This document shows positions 34,777-44,231 of a stretch of DNA of 64,000 nt, piece after piece. Made by a program: the position numbers and the translations under genes. This DNA comes from Planktomarina temperata RCA23. Its GTDB lineage: Bacteria > Pseudomonadota > Alphaproteobacteria > Rhodobacterales > Rhodobacteraceae. The notes beneath the pieces were generated by a model that did no database searches, was not told the origin of the DNA, and saw only the letters and a program-made list of their open reading frames with translations. The stretch's first letter is position 1. Each line of letters opens with the position of its first letter. The DNA lies in NCBI RefSeq assembly GCF_000738435.1, contig NZ_CP003984.1:434001-498000 (forward strand), written 5' to 3'.

Positions 34777-35585
34777 TCTGCTGGAACGGCAAAGGTGAGA
34801 TTGGCCCAAAGGCTGTGCCAGACTGGGTCATCTGTATTGGTGGGCTCCACAGGGCGCAGCGCAACATTGTCGATCATATAGTCGTGACCGGTGCGCACCG
34901 GGAACCGCGCAATTCCATCGGCGTCCGTGCGATACAGTTGGATCCCGGCCGGCTCTTTCGTGCCCGCAGGGCGTGAGAAGACTTCGACCTGAACATCAGC
35001 GCGGGGCGCGGCATTCAACAACACTTGAACCGCCATGCCCTCTGAGAGATCTTCGGTATAGGGGTTGGAGAGCGCGACGATCTCAATCTCCAGCCCGACT
35101 GGCCGATCTTGCCCCACCCCGCTGCCCACAGCAATGAGGGATTTTGCAAAGCGGCGATAACTCTCGACGAAACCAACCTCTGGCAGGCCACGCGCCAGAT
35201 GCGCCTCAGGCAGTCCTTCAAAATCTTTGTGTTTGATGAAGTTCACGAACTTGTCAAATTCCCGATAGGTGAGGGTGCTGTCGGTGGTCTCATGCACCAA
35301 AACAGCCAACCCGTCTTCGAGCCCGGGATATTGCATGGCGGGCCGGTCACCTTCCCGCGGGCTCATCTCAAGGATTGCGCCGCCCTGATGCAGCTCATGG
35401 CGGGTTGTATAGCGGCTGAGGTAGGAATGGCTGCCCCCTTTGAACTCCTGCCCAACCCGGAAATGCGCAGCTATTGGGCTTTGGACGTCAACCTCAAAAT
35501 CCACTGGCGAAATCCAAAATTCATGTGCATAGATAGGCCCAGCAAAAACAAGAGCGAAAAGTAATTTAAAGGAGCGCTTAAACAT
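34773..35585 (-). CDS. Periplasmic DUF4198 protein (metal-uptake-associated)
   Basis: A 270-residue exported protein with a signal peptide ([19 protein letters not shown]). The mature N-terminus HEFWISP and the beta-rich body match DUF4198, a family related to NikM-type periplasmic components of nickel/cobalt uptake systems. It starts head to head with a HupE/UreJ-like gene: their ATG codons share two bases. GGAAAGG, inside the partner's coding sequence, is its ribosome site. I infer a shared metal-related job. Confidence 0.8.
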   Translation of the reverse strand: MFKRSFKLLFALVFAGPIYAHEFWISPVDFEVDVQSPIAAHFRVGQEFKGGSHSYLSRYTTRHELHQGGAILEMSPREGDRPAMQYPGLEDGLAVLVHETTDSTLTYREFDKFVNFIKHKDFEGLPEAHLARGLPEVGFVESYRRFAKSLIAVGSGVGQDRPVGLEIEIVALSNPYTEDLSEGMAVQVLLNAAPRADVQVEVFSRPAGTKEPAGIQLYRTDADGIARFPVRTGHDYMIDNVALRPVEPTNTDDPVWHSLWANLTFAVPAD

Positions 35586-36741
35586 GTTGAGACCTTTCCC
35601 GAAAATTCAGCTGTTGATGGTGTGGTGTTTCCTATTGATGTCAAGTGCACTTCTGGGGTTTCTCAGTTTGCCAGGACAGGCCCGCGCCCATGAGTTGCGG
35701 CCGGCAGTGGCGGAAGTTTCTGTTAACGAGGACAGAATTGAAATCTCCCTGCGCCTTGCCGTAGAAACTCTTTTGGCGGGCATAGATCAGTCTCAAGTCG
35801 CAGATACCGATGAGGCGCCCGAAGCAGAGGTCTATGACCGGTTGCGCGGCCTGCCGGATCGCGCATTGGCGCAAATGGTTGAAAAGCGATTTTCCGATAT
35901 TTCCGCAGGGATTTTGCTTGAGGGGGCTGGACCCTTGCGCTTGGCATCGGTGGATGTGATCGCAGAGCCAGATCTCGAACTGCCCCGCGATACGGTGGTT
36001 TCCATGTCTGCGGAGCTGCCGCCCGGGACGGCTCCGGTCTCTTTGGGCTGGGCCGCGCGCAATGGCGGGCTGGTGGTGCGCCATGGGGAGGGTCCAAACG
36101 CCTATGCGGCCTTTCTGCAGGGCGGCGAGGTCAGCGCACCGCTGCCTCGGTCGGGTGCTGTTGACGAAAGCACGGGCGCTGTGTTCCTTCGATTTGTTGT
36201 CGAAGGCTTCGAGCACATTATTCCAAAGGGTCTGGATCACATTCTCTTTGTCCTAGGTTTGTTCCTCTTCTCTCTCGCTTGGCGCCCGCTCTTGGCGCAG
36301 GTCACGGCCTTTACACTGGCCCATACGGTCACGCTTGGGCTTGCAACTTTGAGCATTATCACCATTCCACCGGCGCAGATGTGGCTGGTAGAGGCTTTGA
36401 TTGCCATCTCCATTGCCTATGTGGCGATTGAGAATATTCTGCGCCCGAAACTGGGGTGGTGGCGGATCCTTGTGGTCTTCGGGTTTGGCCTTTTACATGG
36501 GCTGGGGTTTGCCTCCGTATTGGGAGATCTTGGCCTGGCGCAGGGGCAATTTATTCTTTCTCTTATTGCCTTCAACATCGGTGTCGAACTTGGCCAATTG
36601 GCGGTGATTGCAGCCGCCTTTGCTCTCTTTGCGCTGCCCTTTGGGCGCAGCGCTATCTATCGCCGTGTGGTGGTGATCCCTGGATCTGTGGCCATTGCTT
36701 TCGTGGGCCTGTGGTGGGCATTTGAGCGCAGCTTTATGTAA
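35584..36741 (+). CDS. HupE/UreJ-family membrane protein with large periplasmic domain
   Basis: A 385-residue protein. A signal-anchor (residues about 8-35) is followed by a beta-rich periplasmic region and, from residue about 205, six hydrophobic segments. These carry HupE/UreJ_2 motifs (GLDHILFVLGLFLFSLAW, FTLAHTVTLGL and FGLLHGLGFA), with histidines positioned to bind nickel or cobalt. It is probably a metal permease. ATG 35584 has AAAGGAG nine bases upstream, within the coding region of the opposite gene. No urease or hydrogenase genes are in the window. Confidence 0.8.
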   Translation: MLRPFPKIQLLMVWCFLLMSSALLGFLSLPGQARAHELRPAVAEVSVNEDRIEISLRLAVETLLAGIDQSQVADTDEAPEAEVYDRLRGLPDRALAQMVEKRFSDISAGILLEGAGPLRLASVDVIAEPDLELPRDTVVSMSAELPPGTAPVSLGWAARNGGLVVRHGEGPNAYAAFLQGGEVSAPLPRSGAVDESTGAVFLRFVVEGFEHIIPKGLDHILFVLGLFLFSLAWRPLLAQVTAFTLAHTVTLGLATLSIITIPPAQMWLVEALIAISIAYVAIENILRPKLGWWRILVVFGFGLLHGLGFASVLGDLGLAQGQFILSLIAFNIGVELGQLAVIAAAFALFALPFGRSAIYRRVVVIPGSVAIAFVGLWWAFERSFM

Positions 36742-36782
36742 AGCCCAAGCGCTACTCTGGCTGCGGCCAGCAGTGTTGATAA

Positions 36783-36812
36783 TAAAAAAGCCTCAACCCA
36801 AAGGGTTGAGGC
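36783..36812 (-). terminator. Rho-independent terminator of ilvE
   Basis: A perfect 10-bp stem GCCTCAACCC/GGGTTGAGGC with an AAA loop (36790-36812). On the minus strand it is followed by a run of T residues (36784-36789). It lies 28 bp past the ilvE stop and may also stop read-through from the HupE-like gene. Confidence 0.9.
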
Positions 36813-36839
36813 CGATGTTTCTGCCGTGCCGTCGCGTGC

Positions 36840-37709
36840 TTATGCGCGGACGAGTTTTTCGTAGCTTTCGGCGATGTCTCGCGCCAGAGCGCCCACCTCA
36901 AATGTGTAATCGCCGATTTGACCCACAGGTGTGACTTCCGCCGCGGTGCCGGTCAACCAACATTGTTCAAAGCCTTCCAGCTCCTCGGGCATGATGTGCC
37001 GTTCGATCACAGTGACGCCGCGCTCTTGCAACATGCCCACCACGGTCTGGCGCGTGATGCCATTGAGGAAGCAATCGGGTTTCGGCGTGTGCACTTCACC
37101 GTCTTTGACAAAGAACAGGTTGGCGCCAGTGGCCTCAGCCACATAGCCGCGATAATCAAGCATCATCGCATCTGAACAGCCTTTGGCTTCGGCTGCATGT
37201 TTGGACATGGTGCAGATCATATAAAGCCCGGCGGCCTTGGCAAAGCATGGGATTGTTTCTGGGCTTGGGCGTTTCCATTTGGCGATATCGAGCTTTGCGC
37301 CTTTGAATTTGGCGTCCCCATAGTAGGCGCCCCATTCCCAAGCCGCCACGGCCATGCGCACTGGGTTGCGCGCGGAGGCGACCCCCATATCGTCACCTGA
37401 ACCGCGCCAGCAAACCGCCCGTACATAGGCATTCTGCAGACCAGAGGCGGTCAAGACCTCCTCTTTCGCGGCCTCAATTTCGTCCACGGAATATGGAATT
37501 GGAATGTCCATATATTCGCCAGATTTCAAAAGCCGCTCGGAATGTTCACGAGACTTGAAAATCTTTCCGTTATAGGCGCGTTCACCTTCAAACACAGAGC
37601 TGCCGTAATGCAAGCCATGGGTCAGAATGTGAACCTTAGCGTCGCGCCAGTTCACCAATTCGCCATCCATCCAGATGACACCGTCACGGTCGTCATATGC
37701 GCCAGCCAT
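36840..37709 (-). CDS. ilvE: Branched-chain amino acid aminotransferase
   Basis: A 289-residue class IV PLP aminotransferase that interconverts Val, Leu and Ile with their 2-oxo acids. Visible motifs: WMDGELVNWRDAKVHILTHG at the N-terminus, SSVFEGERAYNG, the region of the PLP lysine (CTMSKHAAEAKGCSDAMMLD), and GITRQTVVGMLQERGV. ATG 37709 follows GGAGAACTACAC; the extension to 37754 lacks family similarity. It is divergent from a MarR-type regulator whose likely operators lie in the 162-bp spacer. Confidence 0.93.
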   Translation of the reverse strand: MAGAYDDRDGVIWMDGELVNWRDAKVHILTHGLHYGSSVFEGERAYNGKIFKSREHSERLLKSGEYMDIPIPYSVDEIEAAKEEVLTASGLQNAYVRAVCWRGSGDDMGVASARNPVRMAVAAWEWGAYYGDAKFKGAKLDIAKWKRPSPETIPCFAKAAGLYMICTMSKHAAEAKGCSDAMMLDYRGYVAEATGANLFFVKDGEVHTPKPDCFLNGITRQTVVGMLQERGVTVIERHIMPEELEGFEQCWLTGTAAEVTPVGQIGDYTFEVGALARDIAESYEKLVRA

Positions 37710-37754
37710 GTGTAGTTCTCCCTTTGGTCGGCCAAGTTTCCAATTGTGTCGCAA

Positions 37755-37777
37755 ATTACGTCCGTTTCGGACATAAT
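37755..37777. promoter_or_regulatory. Palindrome, candidate regulator-binding site between ilvE and petP-like gene
   Basis: Arms ATTACGTCCG and CGGACATAAT flank TTT and are complementary at nine of ten positions. This size and symmetry fit a MarR-type operator. It lies 46 bp upstream of ilvE ATG and 94 bp upstream of the MarR gene, so it could control both. Confidence 0.45.
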
Positions 37778-37821
37778 ATTGCGCAAAATGTGATAATCGC
37801 TAACAATTTATTCTTGGAATG

Positions 37822-37845
37822 TCAACAACACTGACATATTGTTGA
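37822..37845. promoter_or_regulatory. Second palindrome upstream of petP-like gene
   Basis: TCAACAA (37822-37828) and TTGTTGA (37839-37845) are perfect 7-bp inverted repeats with a 10-base spacer, 27 bp before the start codon. It could be an autoregulatory site. Confidence 0.35.
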
Positions 37846-37871
37846 AATCGATTTAAACAGAAAGGCATATC

Positions 37872-38384
37872 ATGGCGCAGGGGCAAAATAGATCAGAACA
37901 TACCCATGGTTTGCTGTTTTTAACCGATGAGCAGCTGCGCAAAGGCATTGAGGCTATGTTTTTTGCCTATCGTGGGTTTACGGCGGATCCAGACCGCATA
38001 TTGGCTGAAAAATCCTATGGCCGAGCGCATCACCGGGCGCTGCATTTCATTCAGCGCAGCCCTGGCACAACCGTCAATAACTTACTGTCCACGCTCGGCG
38101 TGACCAAACAAAGCCTCAACCGCGTGCTACGGACCTTGATTTGCGATGGTTTGGTGCTCAACGAAGTCGGCACCAAAGACAAGCGCCAGCGGCATTTGTC
38201 TTTGACCGATGCAGGCAGAGAATTGGAGCAAGCGCTGTCGAACGCTCAACGTGATCGTATGCGCGCGGCCTATCGCCAAGCGGGGGCGGAGGCTGTCTAT
38301 GGCTTTTGCACCGTGCTTGAGGCTATGATGGATCCAGAATTGAAAAAACATTATGATCAGCTCACTGGCGGAGATATAGTATGA
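37872..38384 (+). CDS. petP: MarR-family regulator, PetP-like
   Basis: A 170-residue winged-helix protein. The helix-turn-helix is GTTVNNLLSTLGVTKQSLNR and the wing is KDKRQRHLSLTDAG, the standard MarR layout. In Rhodobacter a MarR protein (PetP) is followed by an OmpR-type regulator (PetR); the same order, with overlapping ATGA, is seen here. The symbol follows that synteny and should be read as probable. Its own promoter region contains two palindromes. Confidence 0.7.
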   Translation: MAQGQNRSEHTHGLLFLTDEQLRKGIEAMFFAYRGFTADPDRILAEKSYGRAHHRALHFIQRSPGTTVNNLLSTLGVTKQSLNRVLRTLICDGLVLNEVGTKDKRQRHLSLTDAGRELEQALSNAQRDRMRAAYRQAGAEAVYGFCTVLEAMMDPELKKHYDQLTGGDIV

Positions 38385-39094
38385 CTCCAGATGCCCATTT
38401 GCTTATCGTCGACGATGATGAGCGTATTCGGACTTTGTTGCAAAAATTTCTTATTAGGAATGGTTTTTTAGTATCCGCCGCCCGTGATGCCGCTCATGCA
38501 CGGCGCATATTAGCGGGTCTCGATTTCGATTTGATCGTTTTGGATGTGATGATGCCCGGCGAAGATGGCATTTCTTTGACCAAAGAGGTGCGGCGGAACA
38601 GCGACACGCCCATTTTGCTGTTGACCGCCAAGGGTGAGACCGAAGATCGGATCTTGGGGCTTGAGGCTGGGGCGGATGACTATCTGGCCAAACCCTTCGA
38701 GCCCAAGGAGCTGTTGCTGCGTCTCAATGCGATTTTGCGCAGAGTTCCCGTGCAAGAAGAGGTCGCCCCCTTGCCGAAGGTCATGCATCTGGGTCAGGTG
38801 CATTATGATGTCGACCGAGGCGAGATGTGGCAAGGTGAGGCGCGGGTACGCTTGACCGCAACCGAGAGCCAGTTGATGCGAATTTTTTCCAGCGCGCCGG
38901 GCGTGCCGTTCAGCCGCAGTAAACTCGTGGAACAGCTTGGGCGTGATGGCGGCCAAGCGCAGGAGCGCGCTGTGGATGTGCAAATCACAAGGTTGCGGCG
39001 GAAAATCGAAACGGATCCGAAGCAGCCGCGCTATTTACAGACAGTGCGCGGTGCGGGATATATGTTGGTTCTGGAACAGAGGTATGCGTTGTGA
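38381..39094 (+). CDS. petR: OmpR-family response regulator, PetR-like
   Basis: A 237-residue regulator. The receiver domain has the acidic pocket VDDDE, phosphoacceptor Asp in LIVLDVMMPGEDG, and Lys in YLAKPFEPKEL. The C-terminal winged helix reads LTATESQLMRIF, then AVDVQITRLRRKIE. No sensor kinase is adjacent, as with the Rhodobacter petPR pair. Its ATG overlaps the stop of the MarR gene, and its own stop overlaps the GTG of the next gene. Confidence 0.8.
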   Translation: MTPDAHLLIVDDDERIRTLLQKFLIRNGFLVSAARDAAHARRILAGLDFDLIVLDVMMPGEDGISLTKEVRRNSDTPILLLTAKGETEDRILGLEAGADDYLAKPFEPKELLLRLNAILRRVPVQEEVAPLPKVMHLGQVHYDVDRGEMWQGEARVRLTATESQLMRIFSSAPGVPFSRSKLVEQLGRDGGQAQERAVDVQITRLRRKIETDPKQPRYLQTVRGAGYMLVLEQRYAL

Positions 39095-40020
39095 GCACAA
39101 AAATAATCACCCATGATGACTGCTTGGACCATGTGAACCCGCAGGGTCATCCCGAACAAGTGGTGCGTTTGGAGTATGTTTTGATGGCACTCGCGCCTTT
39201 GGGTTTGGAGACGGTGTCTGCGCCCCTGGCTCCTGATGATGATCTGCTTCGGTGTCATCCACAAAGTCATATTACCGCTCTGCGCGCCGCGGCGCCGCAA
39301 GAGGGGTGGAGCCGTTTGGATGCGGATACCCATATGTCGCCAGGTACGCTTACAGCGGCTTTGCGCGCGGCGGGTGGTGCGATTCGGGCGGTGGATATGG
39401 TGATGAGCGGTGAAGCGGGCAATGTCTTTGTTGCAACCCGGCCTCCGGGCCATCACTGCGAGCGCGAAACACCGATGGGTTTTTGTTTTTTTGGCAATGT
39501 GGCCTTGGCGGCCAAACATGCGCTGGAGCACCATGGGCTGTCGCGTGTGGCGATTGTGGATTTTGACGTGCACCATGGCAATGGCACGCAGGACTTGGTG
39601 GAAGGGGATGGCCGTATTTTTTTCGCCAGCACCCATCAGATGCCGCTCTATCCCGGAACAGGCCATGCCCATGAGACGGGCGGCTATGGCAATGTGTTGA
39701 ATTGTCCCTTGCCGGATGGGGCGGGCAGTGCGGCGTTTCGCGCAGTGATGGAAGCAGAGGTTCTGCCAGCGGTGGAGCGGTTTGCCCCTGAATTTGTGTT
39801 CATTTCAGCCGGGTTCGATGCCCATGTTGACGATCCGCTGGCGGGGATGAATTTGACGGAAGATGATTTTTCGTGGATCACCCAGCGTTTGTGCGACTTG
39901 GCGGCCAAACATTGCAAAGGTCGGGTGGTATCCTGCCTCGAAGGCGGGTACGATCTGGAGGCGCTGGCCGCGAGTGCTGCGGCGCATGTGAGTATTTTGA
40001 AGGAGCAAACCCATGGCTGA
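39091..40020 (+). CDS. Histone-deacetylase-family (acetoin/polyamine deacetylase-like) protein
   Basis: A 309-residue zinc-dependent amidohydrolase of the arginase/deacetylase fold. Motifs are RPPGHHCERETPMGFCFF (catalytic His pair), VDFDVHHGNGTQD (zinc ligands) and SAGFDAHVDDPL (zinc Asp and ligand loop). The real substrate (acetyl-polyamine or acetyl-lysine protein) is unknown. GTG 39091 overlaps the previous stop. It is followed by xseB with an 8-bp overlap, an order I know from other Rhodobacterales. Confidence 0.88.
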   Translation: MSTKIITHDDCLDHVNPQGHPEQVVRLEYVLMALAPLGLETVSAPLAPDDDLLRCHPQSHITALRAAAPQEGWSRLDADTHMSPGTLTAALRAAGGAIRAVDMVMSGEAGNVFVATRPPGHHCERETPMGFCFFGNVALAAKHALEHHGLSRVAIVDFDVHHGNGTQDLVEGDGRIFFASTHQMPLYPGTGHAHETGGYGNVLNCPLPDGAGSAAFRAVMEAEVLPAVERFAPEFVFISAGFDAHVDDPLAGMNLTEDDFSWITQRLCDLAAKHCKGRVVSCLEGGYDLEALAASAAAHVSILKEQTHG

Positions 40021-40255
40021 TGCACAGATTGCGCAAATGAGCTTTGAAACCGCAATGGCCGAGTTGGAGCAGGTTGTGACGCAATTGGAACGGGGTGATG
40101 TGGCTTTAGATGACTCCATTACCCTTTATGAACGGGGCGCGGCTCTCAAAGCGCATTGCGAAGCCAAGTTGAAATCTGCCGAGGAGAAGGTCGCAGCCAT
40201 AACCTTGACTGGCGATGGGCAGCCCGCGGGCGTTGCTCCGTTGGACGCGGGTTGA
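40013..40255 (+). CDS. xseB: Exodeoxyribonuclease VII small subunit
   Basis: An 80-residue helical protein with the XseB signature (SFETAMAELEQVVTQLERGD, then LDDSITLYERG, then LKSAEEKVAAI). It assembles with XseA to degrade single-stranded DNA. Its start overlaps the deacetylase stop, and ispA follows 25 bp later. Confidence 0.93.
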   Translation: MADAQIAQMSFETAMAELEQVVTQLERGDVALDDSITLYERGAALKAHCEAKLKSAEEKVAAITLTGDGQPAGVAPLDAG

Positions 40256-40280
40256 GCCTTTGGGCGCGCCAAGGCCACTT

Positions 40281-41159
40281 ATGCTGTCTGATTTTTCCAC
40301 CCATCTCAAGGCCGCGGCCGATGCAACGCAGTCCTGTCTTGCAACGGCCATGCGCCCCTTTGGTGATTTGCCGATCGCTCAAGGCATGCGCCATGCGGTG
40401 ACGGGTGGCAAAGGCCTGCGCGGATTTTTGGTGATTGAGAGCGCCCGGCTCATGGGCGCACCAGAGCAAGAAGCAGTCTATGCTGGCGCGGCGGTAGAAG
40501 CTTTGCATGCCTATTCTTTGGTGCATGACGATCTGCCCTGTATGGATGACGATGATCTTCGGCGCGGTCAGCCGACCGTGCACAAGAAATGGGATGAGGC
40601 CACTGCGGTATTGGTCGGCGATGCGTTGCAAACCCTGGCCTTTGAGCTGCTGGCCCGGCCTGCTTCGTGCTTGGGTGCACAGCGACAATTGGATCTGATC
40701 ACAGGTTTAGCAAAGGCCAGCGGGGCAGAGGGCATGGTTCTGGGGCAAGCGCAGGATATGGCGGCCGAGACCTCCGCCGTGCCTTTGACCTTGACCGAAA
40801 TTGCACATTTGCAAAACAATAAGACCGGCGCGCTGATTGAATGGTCCGCCACAGCGGGCGCTGTCATGATGGGCGCTGACCCAGCGCTGCTGCGCCGCTA
40901 TGCGCAATCTCTGGGTCTGGCCTTTCAAATTGCTGATGACATATTAGATGTGGAAGGCACGATTGATGTGGTGGGCAAAGCCACCGGGAAAGACAGCGCG
41001 TCTGGCAAGGCCACTTTTGTCTCCTTATTGGGGCTTGAGGGGGCCAAGCTGCGGGCGCAAGACTTGGTGGATGAAGCCTGTGTGGCATTGGACGATTTTG
41101 GTGATCGCGCCAATATCTTAAAAGCAGCGGCGCGATTTGTTGTGTCGCGAGATCTATGA
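40281..41159 (+). CDS. ispA: Polyprenyl (farnesyl) diphosphate synthase
   Basis: A 292-residue prenyltransferase. The first aspartate-rich motif is [15 protein letters not shown] (bacterial type, two extra residues between the Asp pairs); the second is [10 protein letters not shown]; a KTGALIEW block binds the allylic substrate. The start ATG 40281 matches relatives; the longer frame at 40215 overlaps xseB. It condenses IPP and DMAPP or GPP into FPP, next to dxs, which feeds the same pathway. Confidence 0.93.
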   Translation: MLSDFSTHLKAAADATQSCLATAMRPFGDLPIAQGMRHAVTGGKGLRGFLVIESARLMGAPEQEAVYAGAAVEALHAYSLVHDDLPCMDDDDLRRGQPTVHKKWDEATAVLVGDALQTLAFELLARPASCLGAQRQLDLITGLAKASGAEGMVLGQAQDMAAETSAVPLTLTEIAHLQNNKTGALIEWSATAGAVMMGADPALLRRYAQSLGLAFQIADDILDVEGTIDVVGKATGKDSASGKATFVSLLGLEGAKLRAQDLVDEACVALDDFGDRANILKAAARFVVSRDL

Positions 41160-41172
41160 AAAGGCAGCGCGC

Positions 41173-43101
41173 GTGACACAAACACCTCCCCACACTCCCT
41201 TGCTTGATCGGGTCTCCACGCCTGCGGATTTGAAGATCATGAGCGACAAAGAGTTGCGGCTCTTGGCAGATGAGCTGCGGGCGGAGATGGTGTCTGCGGT
41301 CTCTGAAACCGGCGGGCATCTTGGGGCGGGGCTCGGGGTGGTTGAGCTGACTGTTGCGCTGCATGCGGTTTTTGATACGCCAAAAGATCATTTGATTTGG
41401 GATGTGTCGCACCAAACCTATCCGCATAAAATTTTGACAGGGCGGCGCGATCGCATTCGAACTCTGCGGCAAAAAGGCGGGCTCAGCGGCTTCACCAAAC
41501 GCAGCGAAAGCCCCTATGATCCTTTCGGGGCCGCACATTCCTCAACCTCCATTTCGGCGGCACTCGGCTTTGCTGTGGCGCGTGATTTGGGTGGTGCGCC
41601 CGAACATGGGATTGGTGATGCCATTGCCGTGATTGGTGACGGGTCCATGAGTGCCGGCATGGCCTTTGAGGCGATGAACAACGCGGGCCATTTGAAAAAA
41701 CGCATGATTGTCATTCTAAATGACAATGAAATGTCGATTGCCCCGCCTGTTGGCGCCTTGTCGTCTTATCTCAGCCAGCTGTATACCGGCGCGCCCTTCC
41801 AAGAGTTTAAGGCGGCAGCCAAAGGGGCGGTGTCGCTTTTGCCTGGTCCATTTCAGGAAGGGGCAAAGCGTGCGCGGGAAATGCTGAAACATATGACCGT
41901 TGGCGGCACGATGTTTGAGCAGCTGGGCTTTAGCTATCTCGGCCCCATTGATGGGCATGATCTTGAGCAATTGCTGCCGGTGCTGCGCATGGTGCGCGAC
42001 CGCGCAACCGGTCCGATGTTGATCCATGTCATCACCCAAAAGGGTAAGGGGTACGGCCCGGCGGAAGCTGCGCGTGATAAAGGTCATGGGGTCGGAAAAT
42101 TTGACGTGGTGACCGGCACACAGGCCAAATCCATCCCCAATGCACCTTCCTATACATCTGTTTTTGCCAAGTCTTTGCTTGAGCAGGCGCAACAAGATCC
42201 AAAAATCTGCGCGGTGACGGCCGCCATGCCTGATGGCACGGGGCTTAATCTTTTTGCCGAACGCTATCCCAGCCGATGTTTTGACGTGGGGATTGCCGAG
42301 CAGCACGGGGTGACTTTTGCAGCTGCCCTGGCCGCGGGTGGCATGAAGCCATTTTGCGCCATGTATTCCACTTTTTTGCAGCGCGGCTATGATCAGGTTG
42401 TGCATGACGTGGCGATTCAACGCTTGCCCGTGCGTTTTGCGATTGATCGGGCGGGTTTGGTGGGCGCCGATGGGGCGACCCATGCGGGATCGTTTGATAT
42501 TGCGTTTCTGGCCAATCTGCCGGGTTTTGTCGTCATGGCTGCGGCCGATGAGGCAGAGCTGTGTCATATGGTGGCAACAGCAGCGGCCTATGACGATGGG
42601 CCGATTGCCTTCCGGTTCCCGCGCGGTGAGGGCATTGGCTGTGACCTGCCACAAAATCCGGCACCGCTGGACATCGGCAAGGGCCGCATCGTGCAAAAGG
42701 GCAGTCAGGTTGCGATCTTGTCATTTGGCACCCGCTTGGGAGAGGTGCGTATTGCGGCGGAAACTCTGGCGGCCCAAGGGATTGTCCCCACCATCGCCGA
42801 TGCCCGCTTCGCCAAACCCTTGGATCGGGAGATGATCCTTAAATTGGCGGCCGATCATGAGGTGTTAATCACCATCGAAGAGGGCGCCATCGGTGGTTTT
42901 GGCAGCCATGTGGCCCAGCTTTTGGCAGAGGAGGCGGTGTTTGATCGCGGGCTGAAATATCGCTCCATGGTTCTGCCGGACAGTTTCATCGATCACGCCA
43001 GCCCGGCGGATATGTACCGCGAAGCCAAACTGTCTGCGCAGGATATTCACGACAAAGTTTTGCAAACGCTCGGCATCGCCTCTCTCAAAGTCCGAGCCTA
43101 A
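41173..43101 (+). CDS. dxs: 1-deoxy-D-xylulose-5-phosphate synthase
   Basis: A 642-residue thiamine-diphosphate enzyme, the first step of the MEP isoprenoid pathway. Motifs: [20 protein letters not shown] (N-terminal), [20 protein letters not shown] (TPP/Mg binding), [19 protein letters not shown] and a C-terminal transketolase domain ([11 protein letters not shown]). GTG 41173 gives the usual length and start; ATG 41137 lies inside ispA. It is the last gene of the deacetylase-xseB-ispA-dxs run. Confidence 0.95.
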   Translation: MTQTPPHTPLLDRVSTPADLKIMSDKELRLLADELRAEMVSAVSETGGHLGAGLGVVELTVALHAVFDTPKDHLIWDVSHQTYPHKILTGRRDRIRTLRQKGGLSGFTKRSESPYDPFGAAHSSTSISAALGFAVARDLGGAPEHGIGDAIAVIGDGSMSAGMAFEAMNNAGHLKKRMIVILNDNEMSIAPPVGALSSYLSQLYTGAPFQEFKAAAKGAVSLLPGPFQEGAKRAREMLKHMTVGGTMFEQLGFSYLGPIDGHDLEQLLPVLRMVRDRATGPMLIHVITQKGKGYGPAEAARDKGHGVGKFDVVTGTQAKSIPNAPSYTSVFAKSLLEQAQQDPKICAVTAAMPDGTGLNLFAERYPSRCFDVGIAEQHGVTFAAALAAGGMKPFCAMYSTFLQRGYDQVVHDVAIQRLPVRFAIDRAGLVGADGATHAGSFDIAFLANLPGFVVMAAADEAELCHMVATAAAYDDGPIAFRFPRGEGIGCDLPQNPAPLDIGKGRIVQKGSQVAILSFGTRLGEVRIAAETLAAQGIVPTIADARFAKPLDREMILKLAADHEVLITIEEGAIGGFGSHVAQLLAEEAVFDRGLKYRSMVLPDSFIDHASPADMYREAKLSAQDIHDKVLQTLGIASLKVRA

Positions 43102-43104
43102 CGC

Positions 43105-43956
43105 CTAGGATTGAGGGGTTTCCAATTTCAGGAGGCTTTGCAGCCCTTCCTTGTAGCTTGGATATTTTAAGCGCACCCCAAGCTCTGATTTGATCAAATC
43201 ATTGCGCACGCGCTTGTTCTCCGCATAAAAACTTCGGGCCATGGGGGTCATATCAGCGGCGTCAAAATCCACCTCGGGCGGCAGCGGCAGGCCCAAGAGC
43301 TCGGCTGCATAGGCCAGCACGTCTTGCGGCGGGGCTGGATCATCATCGCAGAGATTATAGACCGCTCCCGGGCGTGGTTGCGCGATTGACGCGGCGACGA
43401 CTTGGGCGATGTCATCGGCATGAATGCGGCTGAACATCTGCCCTGCCTTGATAATCCTGCGTGCGGTGCCATTGCGGACTTTGGAAAATGGACCACGGCC
43501 TGGCCCGTAAATGCCGGCCAAGCGGAAGATATGCAGCGGCAGGCCAGTGGCTTGCCAAGCGGATTCAGCTGCAACCCGCAATCTGCCACGCCGGGTGCTG
43601 GGGGTGAGAGGGGTGGCTTCATCGACCCAGGCACCATCGTGATTGCCATAGACACCCGTGGTTGACAGATATCCCACCCAGTCAAACCTATAGGCGCTGA
43701 GGTCCATTTGGGCCAGCAGAGGATCACCAGCATCTGGGCTTGGTGCGGCAGAGATCAAAAGATGCGACGCCGCCTTGAGCGCGCCATCGAGATCAGTGCC
43801 CGGCCAGATGATCGGGATAACCCCTTCGGCGCGCATAGCCTCCGCCCTTTCGGCGCTGCGCGTGGTGCCGGTGATGGTCCAACCCAGGGGGTGAAGCAGA
43901 GGGGTCAAGGCGCGGGCGGAAAACCCATAGCCGATGCAAAGAAGTGTCTTGGTCAT
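43105..43956 (-). CDS. YeeZ-like SDR/NAD-dependent epimerase
   Basis: A 283-residue atypical SDR. The dinucleotide loop is LLCIGYGFSARALTPLL (GxGxxG variant GYGFSA). Other blocks are YLSTTGVYGNHDGAWVDE, LRVAAESAW in place of YxxxK, and RLAGIYGPGRGP. Family members are close to E. coli YeeZ, of unclear function. ATG 43956 is preferred over 44007. It is convergent with dxs, with only 3 bp between the stops. Confidence 0.85.
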   Translation of the reverse strand: MTKTLLCIGYGFSARALTPLLHPLGWTITGTTRSAERAEAMRAEGVIPIIWPGTDLDGALKAASHLLISAAPSPDAGDPLLAQMDLSAYRFDWVGYLSTTGVYGNHDGAWVDEATPLTPSTRRGRLRVAAESAWQATGLPLHIFRLAGIYGPGRGPFSKVRNGTARRIIKAGQMFSRIHADDIAQVVAASIAQPRPGAVYNLCDDDPAPPQDVLAYAAELLGLPLPPEVDFDAADMTPMARSFYAENKRVRNDLIKSELGVRLKYPSYKEGLQSLLKLETPQS

Positions 43957-44231
43957 AGGGGGGTCATAGGGGCAAAAGGCGGCTGCGAGAAGGGGTGATT
44001 TTGTCAAGGCCCGCCCAAACCCCGCCGGTTTACAGATAAGGCGGCGCTATGATTTGGACCGTCTCACGGGATTCCACCTTGACAGGATCTCTTATAAGTA
44101 TATGATTTACATAATTAGTTTCAATTTTTTTAATTGGTGACCACAAAGCCCAATTCTTGAGGGATGTTTCGGTTTTCAAGTTTTCGTTTGGGTGGCGCAG
44201 TTTCCTGCCAAAGTGATTTAGGGAGATATCA

